The notes: a model not told the origin generated them from the letters alone. Positions 1-7,861 are shown, counted from the stretch's first letter. The stretch is 10,761 bases of DNA from Cyanobacteria bacterium HKST-UBA02 (GCA_020431945.1 JAGQHH010000242.1:1-10761), one strand, 5' to 3'. Translations and numbers: made by a program.

Positions 1-1421
1 TCGAACATGATCGCGAAGTGATACCAGAATGCCACTGCTTCTTTCTGACCCGGGATCGCTTTCAAGCAGCCGGCGAAGATCTGAGCCATGCCCACCGCCA
101 GGGTGGGGGCGCCGCCGGTTCTCGCCCAGAGACTGGCTTCCCCTACTTCGGAGGCCAGGGCGCTCATGGACTCCGGGGTGACGGCATAGCCCCAGTTGCT
201 GATATGCGAGGCTGCCTGGACCGGATCGGTTCCCACTATTCCCTGGGGACTGTTGATGGCGAAATATATCCCCGGCTCGAGGACGCAGGCTGCCACCATG
301 GCCATCACCGCCACCGCCGCTTCGCAGAGCATACCGGCATAGCCTATGGGACGAGCATGGCTTTCTTTCATGATCATCTTGGGGGTGGTCCCGGACGAGA
401 TCAGGGCATGGAAGCCGGATATGGCGCCGCAAGCCACGGTGATGAAACAGAAAGGGAAAATGTCCCCGGTGAAGATCGGTCCTTCGCCGTTGGTGAATAT
501 CGTCAGGGCGGGCATATGCATGGTCGGTCTCAGAAAGAGAATGCCCACCGCCAGAAGACCGATGGTGCCGATTTTCAAAAAAGCCGAGAGATAGTCTCGG
601 GGCGCCAGCAGGAGCCAGACCGGCAGCACCGAGGCGACAAATCCATAGACCATCACCGAGATGGCGAGCTGCTCGCCGGTGAGGGTGAAAATCGGGGCCA
701 GATCGGGAGATGATGCCACCCACTCCCCGGCGACCACCGCGCCGATAGTGAGAGCCACGCCGATGATCGATCCTTCCATGACTTTGCCCGGACGCAGGAT
801 CCTCATATAAAGACCGATGAGAAGCGCTATGGGAATCGTGGCAAGGAGTGTAAAGGCGCCCCAGGGGCTGGCTTTGAGCGCGTTGACCACGACCACGGCG
901 AGCACTGCAATCAGTATCAGCATTATCAATAGAATCGCGGTCAGGGAGATGACCCCGGCAAGGGGGCTGATCTCGTCCCGGGCCATCTGACCCAGGGACT
1001 TGCCCTTGCGTCTCATGGAGCAGCAGAGAATGACGAAGTCCTGAACGGCGCCGGCAAGCACCACTCCGACGATGAGCCAGAGAGTGCCGGGGAGGAAGCC
1101 GAACTGTGCTGCCAGAATCGGACCCACCAGGGGACCGGCGCCGGCGATGGCGGCGAAGTGGTGACCGAAGAGCACCCATTTGTGAGTGGGGACGAAGTCT
1201 TTGCCGTCGTCGATTGCCATTGCCGGGGTGACATTGCTGTCATCGAGCTCGAAAACTCTTTCAGCGATGAACTTGCTGTAGAAGCGGTAAGCCAGGGAGA
1301 AAATACAACCGGCTGCCACCACCATCCACATGGCGTTGATAGATTCGCCGCGAAAGAGCGCGATGGTGGCAAGGGCATAGGCGCCGGCAAGGGCGACGGC
1401 GATCCATATAAAGATCCGCAT
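1..1421 (-). CDS. cstA: Carbon starvation protein A (CstA) family transporter, C-terminus cut off by window edge
   Basis: CstA/BtsT-family proteins are polytopic inner-membrane carriers for peptides or pyruvate that are used when preferred carbon runs out. The minus frame is open from an ATG at 1421-1419 to the window edge, giving 473 residues of a protein usually near 700. Family hallmarks read directly: [20 protein letters not shown] near residues 78-97, [19 protein letters not shown] in the middle, and FWYHFAIMF at the truncated end, where family members continue into a conserved segment. Many hydrophobic stretches fit a multi-pass membrane protein. No Shine-Dalgarno is evident. The ATG shares its A with the TGA of the nupC frame (TGATG), so translational coupling to nupC is likely. 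The real substrate (peptide or pyruvate) cannot be read from sequence. No frameshift was seen. Confidence 0.95.
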   Translation of the reverse strand, partial: MRIFIWIAVALAGAYALATIALFRGESINAMWMVVAAGCIFSLAYRFYSKFIAERVFELDDSNVTPAMAIDDGKDFVPTHKWVLFGHHFAAIAGAGPLVGPILAAQFGFLPGTLWLIVGVVLAGAVQDFVILCCSMRRKGKSLGQMARDEISPLAGVISLTAILLIMLILIAVLAVVVVNALKASPWGAFTLLATIPIALLIGLYMRILRPGKVMEGSIIGVALTIGAVVAGEWVASSPDLAPIFTLTGEQLAISVMVYGFVASVLPVWLLLAPRDYLSAFLKIGTIGLLAVGILFLRPTMHMPALTIFTNGEGPIFTGDIFPFCFITVACGAISGFHALISSGTTPKMIMKESHARPIGYAGMLCEAAVAVMAMVAACVLEPGIYFAINSPQGIVGTDPVQAASHISNWGYAVTPESMSALASEVGEASLWARTGGAPTLAVGMAQIFAGCLKAIPGQKEAVAFWYHFAIMF

Positions 1422-2716
1422 CAAGTAAGCAGCCCCGCCAGGGTAGCTGACATATAGCTTGCCATGGTTCCGCAGATAAGGGCTTTGATACCGAGCTTGG
1501 CCAGGTCTTCGCGTCTCGAGGGAGCGATCTCGCCGATACCGCCTATCTGAATGGCGATGGAGCTGAAATTGGCGAAGCCGCAGAGAGCGAAAGTAGCGAT
1601 GGTCTCTGCCTGGGGTCCGATACTGAGATTGGACTGTCCTTTGAGAATCGAGGAGAGATCGGAGTAAGCGACGAATTCATTGACTACGATTTTCTCGCCC
1701 ATCAGTCTTCCCACGGTATGAGCGTCATGCCAGGGCACTCCCAGAAGAAATGCGATGGGAGAGAAAACCAGACCGAAAAGATCCTTGAGCTCGAGATGAG
1801 CGAGATCGAGTCCGATGGCATCGAGACGCATACCGAGATGATGGAGCTGGGAGCCGACGATTCCCACCAGGGCATCCCCCATGGCTATGAGGGCGATGAA
1901 GGCGATCAGCATGGCCACGACATTGAGACCGATACGCATACCGTCCGAGGCGCCGTGGGCGGCCGCATCGATGATATTGACATTTGTCTTCTTGACCTCG
2001 ACTTTGACCTCTCCCTTCGTCTGGGATTCTTCGGTCTCGGGCCAGACGATCTTCGCTATGACCAGGGCTCCCGGGGCTGCCATGATGCTGGCGGTAAGAA
2101 GTTAAGAGGCTTTGATTCCCAATCCTATGTATACGGCCAGCACGCCTCCGGCAACACAGGCCATGGAGCCCGCCATGGAGGCCAGGAGCTCGGACATGGT
2201 CATGCCGGCAACATAAGGACGGATGAGGAGCTGGGCTTCCACCTGACCGACGAAGACGCTGGCGGCGTTGGACAGCGCTTCACTGCCGCTGGCCCCCATG
2301 ATGACAGCGACTACTTTGGCCACTATCTGGACGAATTTCTGCATGATCCCCAGGTAGTAAGCGATGCTCACCAGGCTGGAGACGAAAATGATGGTGGGCA
2401 CGACTCGAAAAGCGAATATATAATCGGCGCCTTTGCCGAATAGCTCGATTAGAATCTCGGGCTTCTGCACCAGGGGACCGAAGACGAAGCCGGCGCCCTT
2501 GTCGGAGAAATGAAGCAGGGCTGTGATGGCATCGCCGAGTTGTCTGAAGATCTCCTGACCCAGGGGGACTTTCAAAACGAAGATGGCCATGCCGAGCTGG
2601 AGAGTGAGACCGGAGAGGACCAGTCTCTTGTTGATCGCTTTCCGGTTGTTGGACATCAGGAAAGCGGTCCCGAGTATGCAGGCCAGACCGAGAAGCCCAA
2701 TCCACTTGGATTCCAT
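1421..2716 (-). pseudogene. nupC: Concentrative nucleoside transporter (NupC/CNT family) interrupted by an in-frame TAA
   Basis: CNT proteins import nucleosides with Na+ or H+ across the inner membrane. The frame encodes 204 residues, then TAA at 2104-2102, then 226 more residues in the same frame, ending with TGA at 1423-1421. The total of about 430 codons is normal for the family. The upstream half carries GASGSEALSNAASVFVGQVEA followed by LLIRPY, the family's Q-x-E-A region with V where T or S is usual. The downstream half carries NEFVAY and [15 protein letters not shown], the second CNT signature. The text around the stop reads KAS-stop-LLTASIMAAPGALV. Relatives commonly have Tyr there, so one base change from TAC or TAT would explain it. 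I chose ATG 2716 because AGAGG lies 8 bases upstream; TTG 2722 is too close to that site. An in-frame ATG at 2083 could restart a C-terminal half. This could be a true pseudogene, a sequencing error or, less likely, readthrough. Confidence 0.85.
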
Positions 2717-2730
2717 TGCCAATTCCTCTA

Positions 2731-2752
2731 CCGACTACACAAGTGTAATCGG
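2731..2752. promoter_or_regulatory. 22-bp near-perfect palindrome upstream of nupC (operator or 5'-UTR hairpin)
   Basis: Plus strand reads CCGACTACAC, AA, GTGTAATCGG. The arms are complementary at 9 of 10 positions around a 2-base centre, and the one exception can be a G-U pair in the minus-strand RNA. It ends 14 bases before the nupC ATG, directly ahead of the AGAGG ribosome binding site. No run of T follows on either side, so it does not look like a terminator. The symmetry suits a dimeric repressor site. I cannot name the regulator. Confidence 0.5.
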
Positions 2753-2779
2753 TATTTCGCCATCCTCAGCGCTTGACAG

Positions 2780-3127
2780 CTATTGTCCCTGGAGGTCTAT
2801 ATATTCTCGATTGTCGATGGATATCGTTTTTTCGAGAATCAACCTCTCATCTTTTTTCAGCTCCAGTTTGTGATTGCCGCTGCCCAGCTCCAGCACGGCT
2901 ATGCCGCCGTCCACTCCCCAGGAGCGCCCGTCTTCCACGGTTCCTTCTTTTCTGCCGTCCACTATCACTGCCGCCCCCACCGCCTCCCGGCTCGTTGTCA
3001 GGGCTACATTAGCGCCTTTCTGACCGGCGCCGGAGGTTTCCAAAAATAAGAGGAGCAGGACAGCGGCGATGATCAGGAGCCAGATCCGCACGGCTCTCGA
3101 CTGTTTTATGTTGGATTCCGTCCCCAT
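2780..3127 (-). CDS. Small membrane-anchored PEGA-like domain protein
   Basis: This is a protein of 115 residues with a short basic N-terminus, one hydrophobic segment at about residues 14-29 (WLLIIAAVLLLLFL) and a small outward-facing domain. Residues 38-113 read as a beta-rich PEGA-like module: an ...AAVIVDGRKEGTV... strand-turn, then GNHKLELKKDERLILEKTISI. This matches the pattern in which PEGA domains describe a small extra domain on surface or membrane proteins. The ATG at 3127 follows the PBP stop (3131-3129) by one base, so it is almost certainly translated in the same operon as the penicillin-binding protein and may assist it or bind the wall. The stop is TAG. The PEGA assignment rests on pattern alone, and specific function is unknown. 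Confidence 0.75.
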   Translation of the reverse strand: MGTESNIKQSRAVRIWLLIIAAVLLLLFLETSGAGQKGANVALTTSREAVGAAVIVDGRKEGTVEDGRSWGVDGGIAVLELGSGNHKLELKKDERLILEKTISIDNREYIDLQGQ

Positions 3128-3128
3128 A

Positions 3129-5324
3129 TCAATAGTCGAGCATCCCGTCGTTGTGGGGAGAAGCTTCCGGTTGCGAATTCACCGGTTGTGGAGTCACTGC
3201 CGGTGCTGGTCTGGGAGCAGCGCCGGGGAGCGGGGCTTTCTTGACCGGCTGCTCGGGCTGGTTCGTGGGGTAGAGCAGCGGATCTAGGGGCGCGTTATTG
3301 CTCGGATAGGTCGGTGCCGTCTCCACCGGAGTCTCGACCGGTTGCTCTCCGGGAGTGGCGGTCTCTACCGGTGCCACTGTGGTCTGCTCGCTCTGATCCG
3401 TCTTGAAGGCGTCTTTAGGCTCTTCGATGGTGGGAGTCGGCTCGATGAAAGAGCCGGCGGGGTGTGGTCTTACTTTGTAATATTCTTCGTTATAGGCGCG
3501 CCACATGGGAGCCATGATGCCGCCTCCGGTAACCGCTTTGCCGGGGATCGGGCGGTTGTCGTCATTGCCTGCCCAGACCGCGGTGACCATATCCGGGGTG
3601 AAACCCATGAACCATACGTCTCTTCCTTCGTCGGCGGTGCCGGTCTTGCCTGCCACGGGCCGGTCTTTGAGACGGGCGCCGGTGCCGGTGCCGCTTTTCA
3701 CCACATCCTGGAGGATGCTCACCAGGCGCGCCACAGGCTCCACAGGAAAGACTTTGTCGACCTTGGGCTCGAAGACTTCGATGACCTGACCTCGATTATT
3801 CTCGATTCTTCTCAAGACCTGCGGGGTGATATGCACGCCTGCCCGGGCGAAGGTCGAGTAGGCGCTGGCGAGATCGAGAGGCGAGACGGCGGAGCTGCCC
3901 AGGGCCAGGGAAAGGTTGGGATCGAGACGGGAAGTGATGCCGGCCAGGCGCGCCGTCTCGATGATGCTTTCCATGCCCAGCATCTGAGCCGTGCGCACCG
4001 AAGGCACGTTGCGCGAGAATTTGAGAGCAGTGCGGACCGGAATCTTGCCCATATATTTGTGGTCGAAATTCTTGGGTGCATAATCGGGCAGTCCCCACTT
4101 CTGCTTGATCACAAGGGGGGTATCCTCGACTATGGAGTCCGGGGTGATCACCCCTCGCAGAAAGCCTGTCAGATAGACGAAGGGCTTGAATGAGGAGCCG
4201 GCGGTATGCGGGTGGGTAGCCCGGTTGAACTGATGCTGCCAGAAATTGCCGACGCCGCCCACCAGGGCGATTACCGAGCCATCCTGCACCAGAATCGATA
4301 CCAGAGCGGCCTGACTCACACCTTTAGGAGCTTTCTTGATCCCGTTGTTGAGGGCTTCCTCGGCAAGGTGCTGGGCTTCCGGATCGAGGTTGGTATAGAC
4401 TCTCAGTCCCTGACGGCGAAGCTCTGACTGGCTGAAGCGATCGCGGAGAAGCTCCATGACATAGCTTATATAGTATGGATATTTCTGAAGCGGGTTGCGA
4501 CCTTTCTTGAAAGTGAGCTTGTAGGCTTTTGCCTCGTCAGCCTGGGCTCTGGTGATATAGCCATATTCCACCATCTTCTCCAGGATCTCTTGTTGCCGGG
4601 CTATGCCTCGTTCGCGGTGCTTCTCGGAGCCGAGCTCGGAAGGCGCTTTCACCAGTCCGGCGAGAAATGCCGATTCGGCCAGATTGAGCTCGGCGCCTCG
4701 CTTGTCGAAATAACGCTTGGCGGCTCGCTCGATGCCGTAAGCGTTGTTGCCGAAATAGATCTGGTTGAGATACATCTCGAGAATGCGCTCTTTGCCGTAC
4801 TGGCTCTCGAGCTTGTAAGCCATATAGGCTTCTTTGAATTTACGCTCGAAGGTTCGGCCAGACTCCTGGAAGAAGAGGTTTTTGACGAGCTGCTGGGTGA
4901 TGGTGGAGCCTCCCTCCACGACGTGTCCGGCCTGGACATTGGTGCGGATGGCCCGGATGATGCTCTTTATATTGATGCCGTTGTGCTCGTAGAAATTGTG
5001 GTCTTCCGCCGCCAGAATCGCCTGCTGCATCTGGGTCGACACTTGATTGAGAGGAATCACCCGCCGGTCTTCGTCACCTTCTACGGTGCACACCATGCGA
5101 TCGAAGCGGTCATAGATCTGAATCGCTTCGATAGGCTCGTATTGCTCGACTATGGTGATATCGGGAAGATCCTGGAGCTCTCCCCAGGCCTGGGCGCCGA
5201 TATAGCCGAGACCGATGGCCACGGCTACCAGAAGGACAACGAAGAAGAGCTTGAAAGTGCCCGAGACGAATCCCAGGAACCCACCTCCCCTTTTCTTTCT
5301 GGCTGCCGATCGACGCTTGGTCAA
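3129..5324 (-). CDS. Class A penicillin-binding protein (PBP1A family): bifunctional glycosyltransferase/transpeptidase
   Basis: It polymerises lipid II into glycan strands and cross-links the peptides, acting at the outer face of the inner membrane. Its 731 residues start with a basic cytoplasmic tail and a membrane anchor at about 25-45. The GT51 domain shows EDHNFYEHNGI (catalytic Glu107), GGSTITQQLVKNLF at 138-151, RKFKEAYMAYKLE and KERILEMYLNQIYFGNNAYG at 178-197. The transpeptidase domain shows SSFK (Ser377, Lys380), SRN (437-439) and KTG (560-562). After about residue 625 comes a Pro/Thr/Glu-rich low-complexity tail of about 105 residues ending MLDY, likely a disordered periplasmic extension. 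The start is TTG with GAGGG about 6 bases upstream; I see no ATG better placed. The kinase gene ends 98 bases upstream and a PEGA-like gene follows after 1 base. Kinase-PBP pairing recalls PknB-type control of wall synthesis, but regulation here is inference. Confidence 0.97.
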   Translation of the reverse strand: MTKRRSAARKKRGGGFLGFVSGTFKLFFVVLLVAVAIGLGYIGAQAWGELQDLPDITIVEQYEPIEAIQIYDRFDRMVCTVEGDEDRRVIPLNQVSTQMQQAILAAEDHNFYEHNGINIKSIIRAIRTNVQAGHVVEGGSTITQQLVKNLFFQESGRTFERKFKEAYMAYKLESQYGKERILEMYLNQIYFGNNAYGIERAAKRYFDKRGAELNLAESAFLAGLVKAPSELGSEKHRERGIARQQEILEKMVEYGYITRAQADEAKAYKLTFKKGRNPLQKYPYYISYVMELLRDRFSQSELRRQGLRVYTNLDPEAQHLAEEALNNGIKKAPKGVSQAALVSILVQDGSVIALVGGVGNFWQHQFNRATHPHTAGSSFKPFVYLTGFLRGVITPDSIVEDTPLVIKQKWGLPDYAPKNFDHKYMGKIPVRTALKFSRNVPSVRTAQMLGMESIIETARLAGITSRLDPNLSLALGSSAVSPLDLASAYSTFARAGVHITPQVLRRIENNRGQVIEVFEPKVDKVFPVEPVARLVSILQDVVKSGTGTGARLKDRPVAGKTGTADEGRDVWFMGFTPDMVTAVWAGNDDNRPIPGKAVTGGGIMAPMWRAYNEEYYKVRPHPAGSFIEPTPTIEEPKDAFKTDQSEQTTVAPVETATPGEQPVETPVETAPTYPSNNAPLDPLLYPTNQPEQPVKKAPLPGAAPRPAPAVTPQPVNSQPEASPHNDGMLDY

Positions 5325-5380
5325 GTAAAACCCTCGAGAAAATGGCCAGGGATAAAAGCTCAGCCCGCCCTGACCATAGC

Positions 5381-5386
5381 ATTATA
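5381..5386 (-). promoter_or_regulatory. Possible internal -10 element (TATAAT) ahead of the PBP gene
   Basis: In the 98-bp gap between the kinase stop and the PBP start, the minus strand reads GGGCTATAATGC. The hexamer is a perfect consensus -10 and would give a leader of about 50 bases. No good -35 box sits 16-18 bases upstream; CTGACA lies 21 bases away, which is too far. A small inverted repeat, CTGAC-CTT-GTCAG, lies at 5401-5413. There is no terminator in the gap, so readthrough from the kinase gene is also likely. Confidence 0.35.
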
Positions 5387-5422
5387 GCCCAGGTTGCCAA
5401 CTGACCTTGTCAGACAGGATCG

Positions 5423-7120
5423 CTAGCGGCCAGAAGTCTGTAATTTCTCGATAAGGTCTTTCAGTTGTTTGCTGGAAGACATCTGGACCGAGCTTTCGGT
5501 CAAAATCGCCTGCATCTGCTTGAGGGCTTCCCGGGCTCCCTCGTGGTCCCCGGCGGCTTCCAGACCCCTGGCTGTATTGAGCAGGAGCTGGGCCTTCATC
5601 GGATGCCTGCTTCCGAGAATCCGTTCGAGCTTGCCGTTCGCTTCTTGAATCAGCTTGTTTCCCTCGTCTACTTGATTGGTCTTGAGCATGACAAGACCGA
5701 GGAAAGACTCATAATAAGGAACCAGGAGCTTGGCATCATCGTGATAGCGGGCCATCTCCAGGGCTCTTCTCATACGTGTCTCGGCGGCGTTGAAGTTGCC
5801 GCCCTCGTAGAGACCCATGGCCGACCAGTAATAGATCGCCGGTATGTTGCCGGTCCGGTATTCGGCGGACTTGAGCCTGGCTACTCTTTTGCGGACCCGC
5901 TCGAGAAGCGGCTCGGCGCGCTTGTAGATATTCTCGAGGACGCTGTAATTGCCGAATCCGGCAAGCATCCGCATGTCGTTCGAGACGAGATAGAGCACTT
6001 CCCGGTCCGGAGCACCTTCTTTGATGGCTTCTTCCAGACCTTCTCGATAGGCTCGTGATGCAGCATGGGGCATATGAGCAAGCTCCAGGATCGCGGCCCG
6101 GCCGCAGGTCATGGTCAGGTCGGTGGACGCTCCTTCCCGGCTCTCATGCTTGCGCGAGGACCGCACTTGTTCTTCTCCGGGCTGTTTTTTAGCGTCTCTC
6201 ACCGGTCCGTCGCCGGTCAGGCGTCCGGCGGTGAAACCCAGGACAGCTGCTACAAAACAGGCTGCCACCGATACATATATAGATCTACCGCCGGCAGCCT
6301 GACGACCTTTGCCGTGCTCACGTATGAAATTCAGCTCCTCGAGCAGGCTTTCGGCGGAAGCGAAACGATCTTCCGGGGACTTTTCCAGGCAACGCATCAC
6401 TGCCGCTTCCAGGCGGGTCCCGGCAGGCTCTCCTTTGCGGCGGCTCGACAGGGGCTCGGGCTGATCTTTGATCTGCTGGTTGAGGGTCTCGAGAATGGTT
6501 CCACCGCGAAATGGCGGTGAGCCGGTGAGGATCTCGTAAGCCAGACAACCAAGGGAATAAATATCCGAGCGCTCGTCCACGGTTTCGGACTGGCATTGCT
6601 CCGGGCTCATATAATACGGCGATCCGAAGATCTCTCCGGACTGGGTGAGAGAGAGTACCGCGCCCCCGGTATTCTCCGGTCTGGCGACGCCGAGATCGAT
6701 GAGTTTCACCGACTCGCCGCCCTGGTCTTCTCGGAGGACCAGGATATTGGCTGCCTTGATATCGCGATGCAAGATTTTTCGGCTGTGCAGGTAGCAAAGC
6801 GCTTCGCAGATCTGCACGATGAGATCGAGGGCCCGTCTTCTCTCGAGCTCGCCTTCCTCTTTCAAGATAGAGTGCAGGTCGCGTCCCTGGATATATTCCT
6901 GAACTATATACGGTGCGCCGCTTTCGGTAAGCCCGAAGTCCGAGACCGCTACGATCTTCGGATGCTTGATGCCGGCGCAGGTGCGGGCTTCCTGCTGGGT
7001 GCGCGCCATAGCCCGGTCATTGCCCAGATATTTCAGGCGAAAGAGCTTGAGAGCCACTTCGGTATCGAGATAGAGATGCTCAGCCAGATAGACATCACTG
7101 GTCTTGCCGCTTCCGAGCAA
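5423..7120 (-). CDS. Membrane-anchored Hanks-type serine/threonine protein kinase with C-terminal TPR-like domain
   Basis: It phosphorylates Ser/Thr on partner proteins. Counting from TTG 7120, the gly-rich loop LGSGKTSDVYLAEH falls at 2-15, the ATP-site Lys at 25 (VALK), the alpha-C Glu near 44, the catalytic loop HRDIKAAN at 118-125, the Mg site DLG at 142-144 (DFG in most kinases), SPE at 172-174 and RSDIYSLG at 184-191. All catalytic residues are present, so it should be active. One membrane segment at about 281-299 separates the kinase from an outer helical region of about 245 residues. That region resembles TPR repeats (e.g. ALEMARYHDDAKLLVPYYES). TTG 7120 is the first conventional start in frame but lies at the edge of the glycine loop and lacks a ribosome site. 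The true N-terminus must therefore lie upstream, where the frame is open and reads IGQTIDGKFKLLSLL. The stop is TAG. The TPR/zinc-ribbon gene lies upstream and the PBP gene downstream. Confidence 0.93.
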   Translation of the reverse strand: MLGSGKTSDVYLAEHLYLDTEVALKLFRLKYLGNDRAMARTQQEARTCAGIKHPKIVAVSDFGLTESGAPYIVQEYIQGRDLHSILKEEGELERRRALDLIVQICEALCYLHSRKILHRDIKAANILVLREDQGGESVKLIDLGVARPENTGGAVLSLTQSGEIFGSPYYMSPEQCQSETVDERSDIYSLGCLAYEILTGSPPFRGGTILETLNQQIKDQPEPLSSRRKGEPAGTRLEAAVMRCLEKSPEDRFASAESLLEELNFIREHGKGRQAAGGRSIYVSVAACFVAAVLGFTAGRLTGDGPVRDAKKQPGEEQVRSSRKHESREGASTDLTMTCGRAAILELAHMPHAASRAYREGLEEAIKEGAPDREVLYLVSNDMRMLAGFGNYSVLENIYKRAEPLLERVRKRVARLKSAEYRTGNIPAIYYWSAMGLYEGGNFNAAETRMRRALEMARYHDDAKLLVPYYESFLGLVMLKTNQVDEGNKLIQEANGKLERILGSRHPMKAQLLLNTARGLEAAGDHEGAREALKQMQAILTESSVQMSSSKQLKDLIEKLQTSGR

Positions 7121-7234
7121 GGAGAGCAGCTTGAACTTGCCGTCTATGGTCTGCCCGATCAGGCTCTCTGCCGACGGAATATTCTCATCCGGAACCTTAT
7201 CCCTATCCTTACCCGGACCCGGACCCGGACTCAG
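7121..7234 (-). other. In-frame upstream extension of the kinase / TPR-kinase frameshift junction
   Basis: The kinase frame runs open from 7120 back through 7234 and into the TPR gene. It encodes LSPGPGPGKDRDKVPDEN and then an IPSAESLIGQTIDGKFKLLS segment that looks like the normal start of a bacterial Ser/Thr kinase domain. No ATG, GTG or TTG occurs in this frame here. Only CTG at 7234 (overlapping the TPR gene's TGA as CTGA), ATT at 7180 and CTG at 7162 could start it. The nearby ATG at about 7172 is in another frame and reads only nine codons. Either a rare start is used with translational coupling, or the TPR and kinase parts are one protein separated by a one-base frameshift or sequence error. 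Confidence 0.6.
7213..7230. repeat. Hexanucleotide tandem repeat (CCGGAC x3)
   Basis: Three perfect copies of CCGGAC lie directly beside the TPR gene stop codon. In the kinase frame they encode Pro-Gly repeats, a plausible flexible linker. Such a repeat is prone to slippage in steps of six, which would preserve the frame. The repeat itself therefore does not explain the frame difference between the two genes. Confidence 0.7.
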
Positions 7235-7821
7235 GATTCGAACCCCTTGCAGCGCGGGCAGTCGGCCCCGTCATAAGGCATGTCGCACTCCGGGCAGATA
7301 GTGATCTTGAGAAATGTCTGGGAGGCTCTCATCTGCTCGTTGGGAGGTCGGCTCGAGCCTTCGAGAATGTCTGCTTCGACATTGCGATCGAGCTTGCGAA
7401 GCAGGGCAACGACATCTGCCAGGGTCTGGCGAGTTTCGTCAGAGTCCGGGCCGAGGCTCTGCTTGAAGATGTTGAGGGCTTCCTTGCCGAATTTCTCGGC
7501 TTCGGCGAAGTCTTCCATCATATAGGCGACGGTGGCCAGCTTTTTGTAAGCCCTGGCGACAATGGGATTACCGGCGCCGAGAGCTTCGGTCTTGATCCTC
7601 AGGGATTCCAGATAATGGGTGAGAGCCTGGCTCAGCTTTTTCTGGCCGATATAGATCCAGCCGAGCTGATCGAGACAGACACAGATACGCTCGTCTGAAT
7701 CGCTGCTGCTTTTCAACAGGTCGATGGCGCCAAGCAAGAGCTCTTCCGATTTCTCGAAGTCCCCTGCAGCAATCGATTCCTTGATTGCTTTCTTGTAGTC
7801 TTGCCAGTTCATCGCAGCCAT
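7231..7821 (-). CDS. TPR-repeat protein with C-terminal zinc ribbon
   Basis: This protein has 196 residues and no signal peptide or membrane segment. Residues 5-155 form helical repeats of the TPR type; the clearest are ICVCLDQLGWIYIGQKKLSQ (46-65) and ARAYKKLATVAYMMEDFAEA (89-108), each followed by a partner helix. The C-terminus carries CPEC (176-179) and CPRC (188-191) with eight residues between the pairs, a compact zinc ribbon, and the protein ends five residues later. Zinc ribbons directly ahead of a kinase domain occur in fused bacterial kinases, so this may be the N-terminal part of the kinase that follows in another frame. TPRs probably bind partner proteins. Start ATG 7821 sits right after a TATAAT box; M4 (7812) is an alternative. 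The stop is TGA and, although selC is in the window, the frame beyond it looks non-coding, so it is not a Sec codon. Confidence 0.88.
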   Translation of the reverse strand: MAAMNWQDYKKAIKESIAAGDFEKSEELLLGAIDLLKSSSDSDERICVCLDQLGWIYIGQKKLSQALTHYLESLRIKTEALGAGNPIVARAYKKLATVAYMMEDFAEAEKFGKEALNIFKQSLGPDSDETRQTLADVVALLRKLDRNVEADILEGSSRPPNEQMRASQTFLKITICPECDMPYDGADCPRCKGFES

Positions 7822-7827
7822 CGCCTG

Positions 7828-7861
7828 ATTATATAGTTATTTAGACCAAAATTTTGAGGTC
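7828..7861 (-). promoter_or_regulatory. Promoter of the TPR-kinase cluster with near-palindrome over the -35 region
   Basis: The minus strand has a perfect TATAAT at 7833-7828, then CAGGCG, then the ATG of the TPR gene. The spacing puts +1 on or next to the A of ATG, so the transcript would be leaderless or have a 9-base leader to M4. The -35 position reads CAAAAT, a poor match. It is covered by a near-palindrome at 7844-7861, GACC AAAATTTT G(A)GGTC, with one extra A. This looks like a regulator site replacing a -35 box. Confidence 0.5.

Noticed and set aside
18..713. Long plus-strand open frames across the left half of the window
   Set aside because: They mirror cstA, nupC, PBP and kinase coding sequence in other frames. 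The minus-strand genes show clear family motifs, while these translations are low-complexity, rich in Gly, His, Asp and Arg.
2773..2803. Plus-strand promoter-like sequence TTGACA-N17-TCTATA antisense to the PEGA-like gene
   Set aside because: It lies at the 3' end of the PEGA-like gene and no gene follows on the plus strand. Coding constraint and chance suffice, although antisense transcription cannot be excluded.
7231..7233. TGA of the TPR gene as a selenocysteine codon, given selC in the window
   Set aside because: The frame after the TGA reads repeated Val-Arg and ends within about 25 codons, with no conserved sequence. It is a normal stop or frameshift site.
7231..7250. tRNA T-arm-like sequence (GGGGTTCGAATCCTGA on the minus strand) near the TPR gene stop, possible att remnant of selC
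   Set aside because: The loop matches the general tRNA consensus, but the stem pairs at only three positions and no acceptor, D arm or anticodon arm is present. Similarity to the selC 3' end is limited to the T loop that all tRNAs share. It is coding sequence of an intact zinc ribbon.
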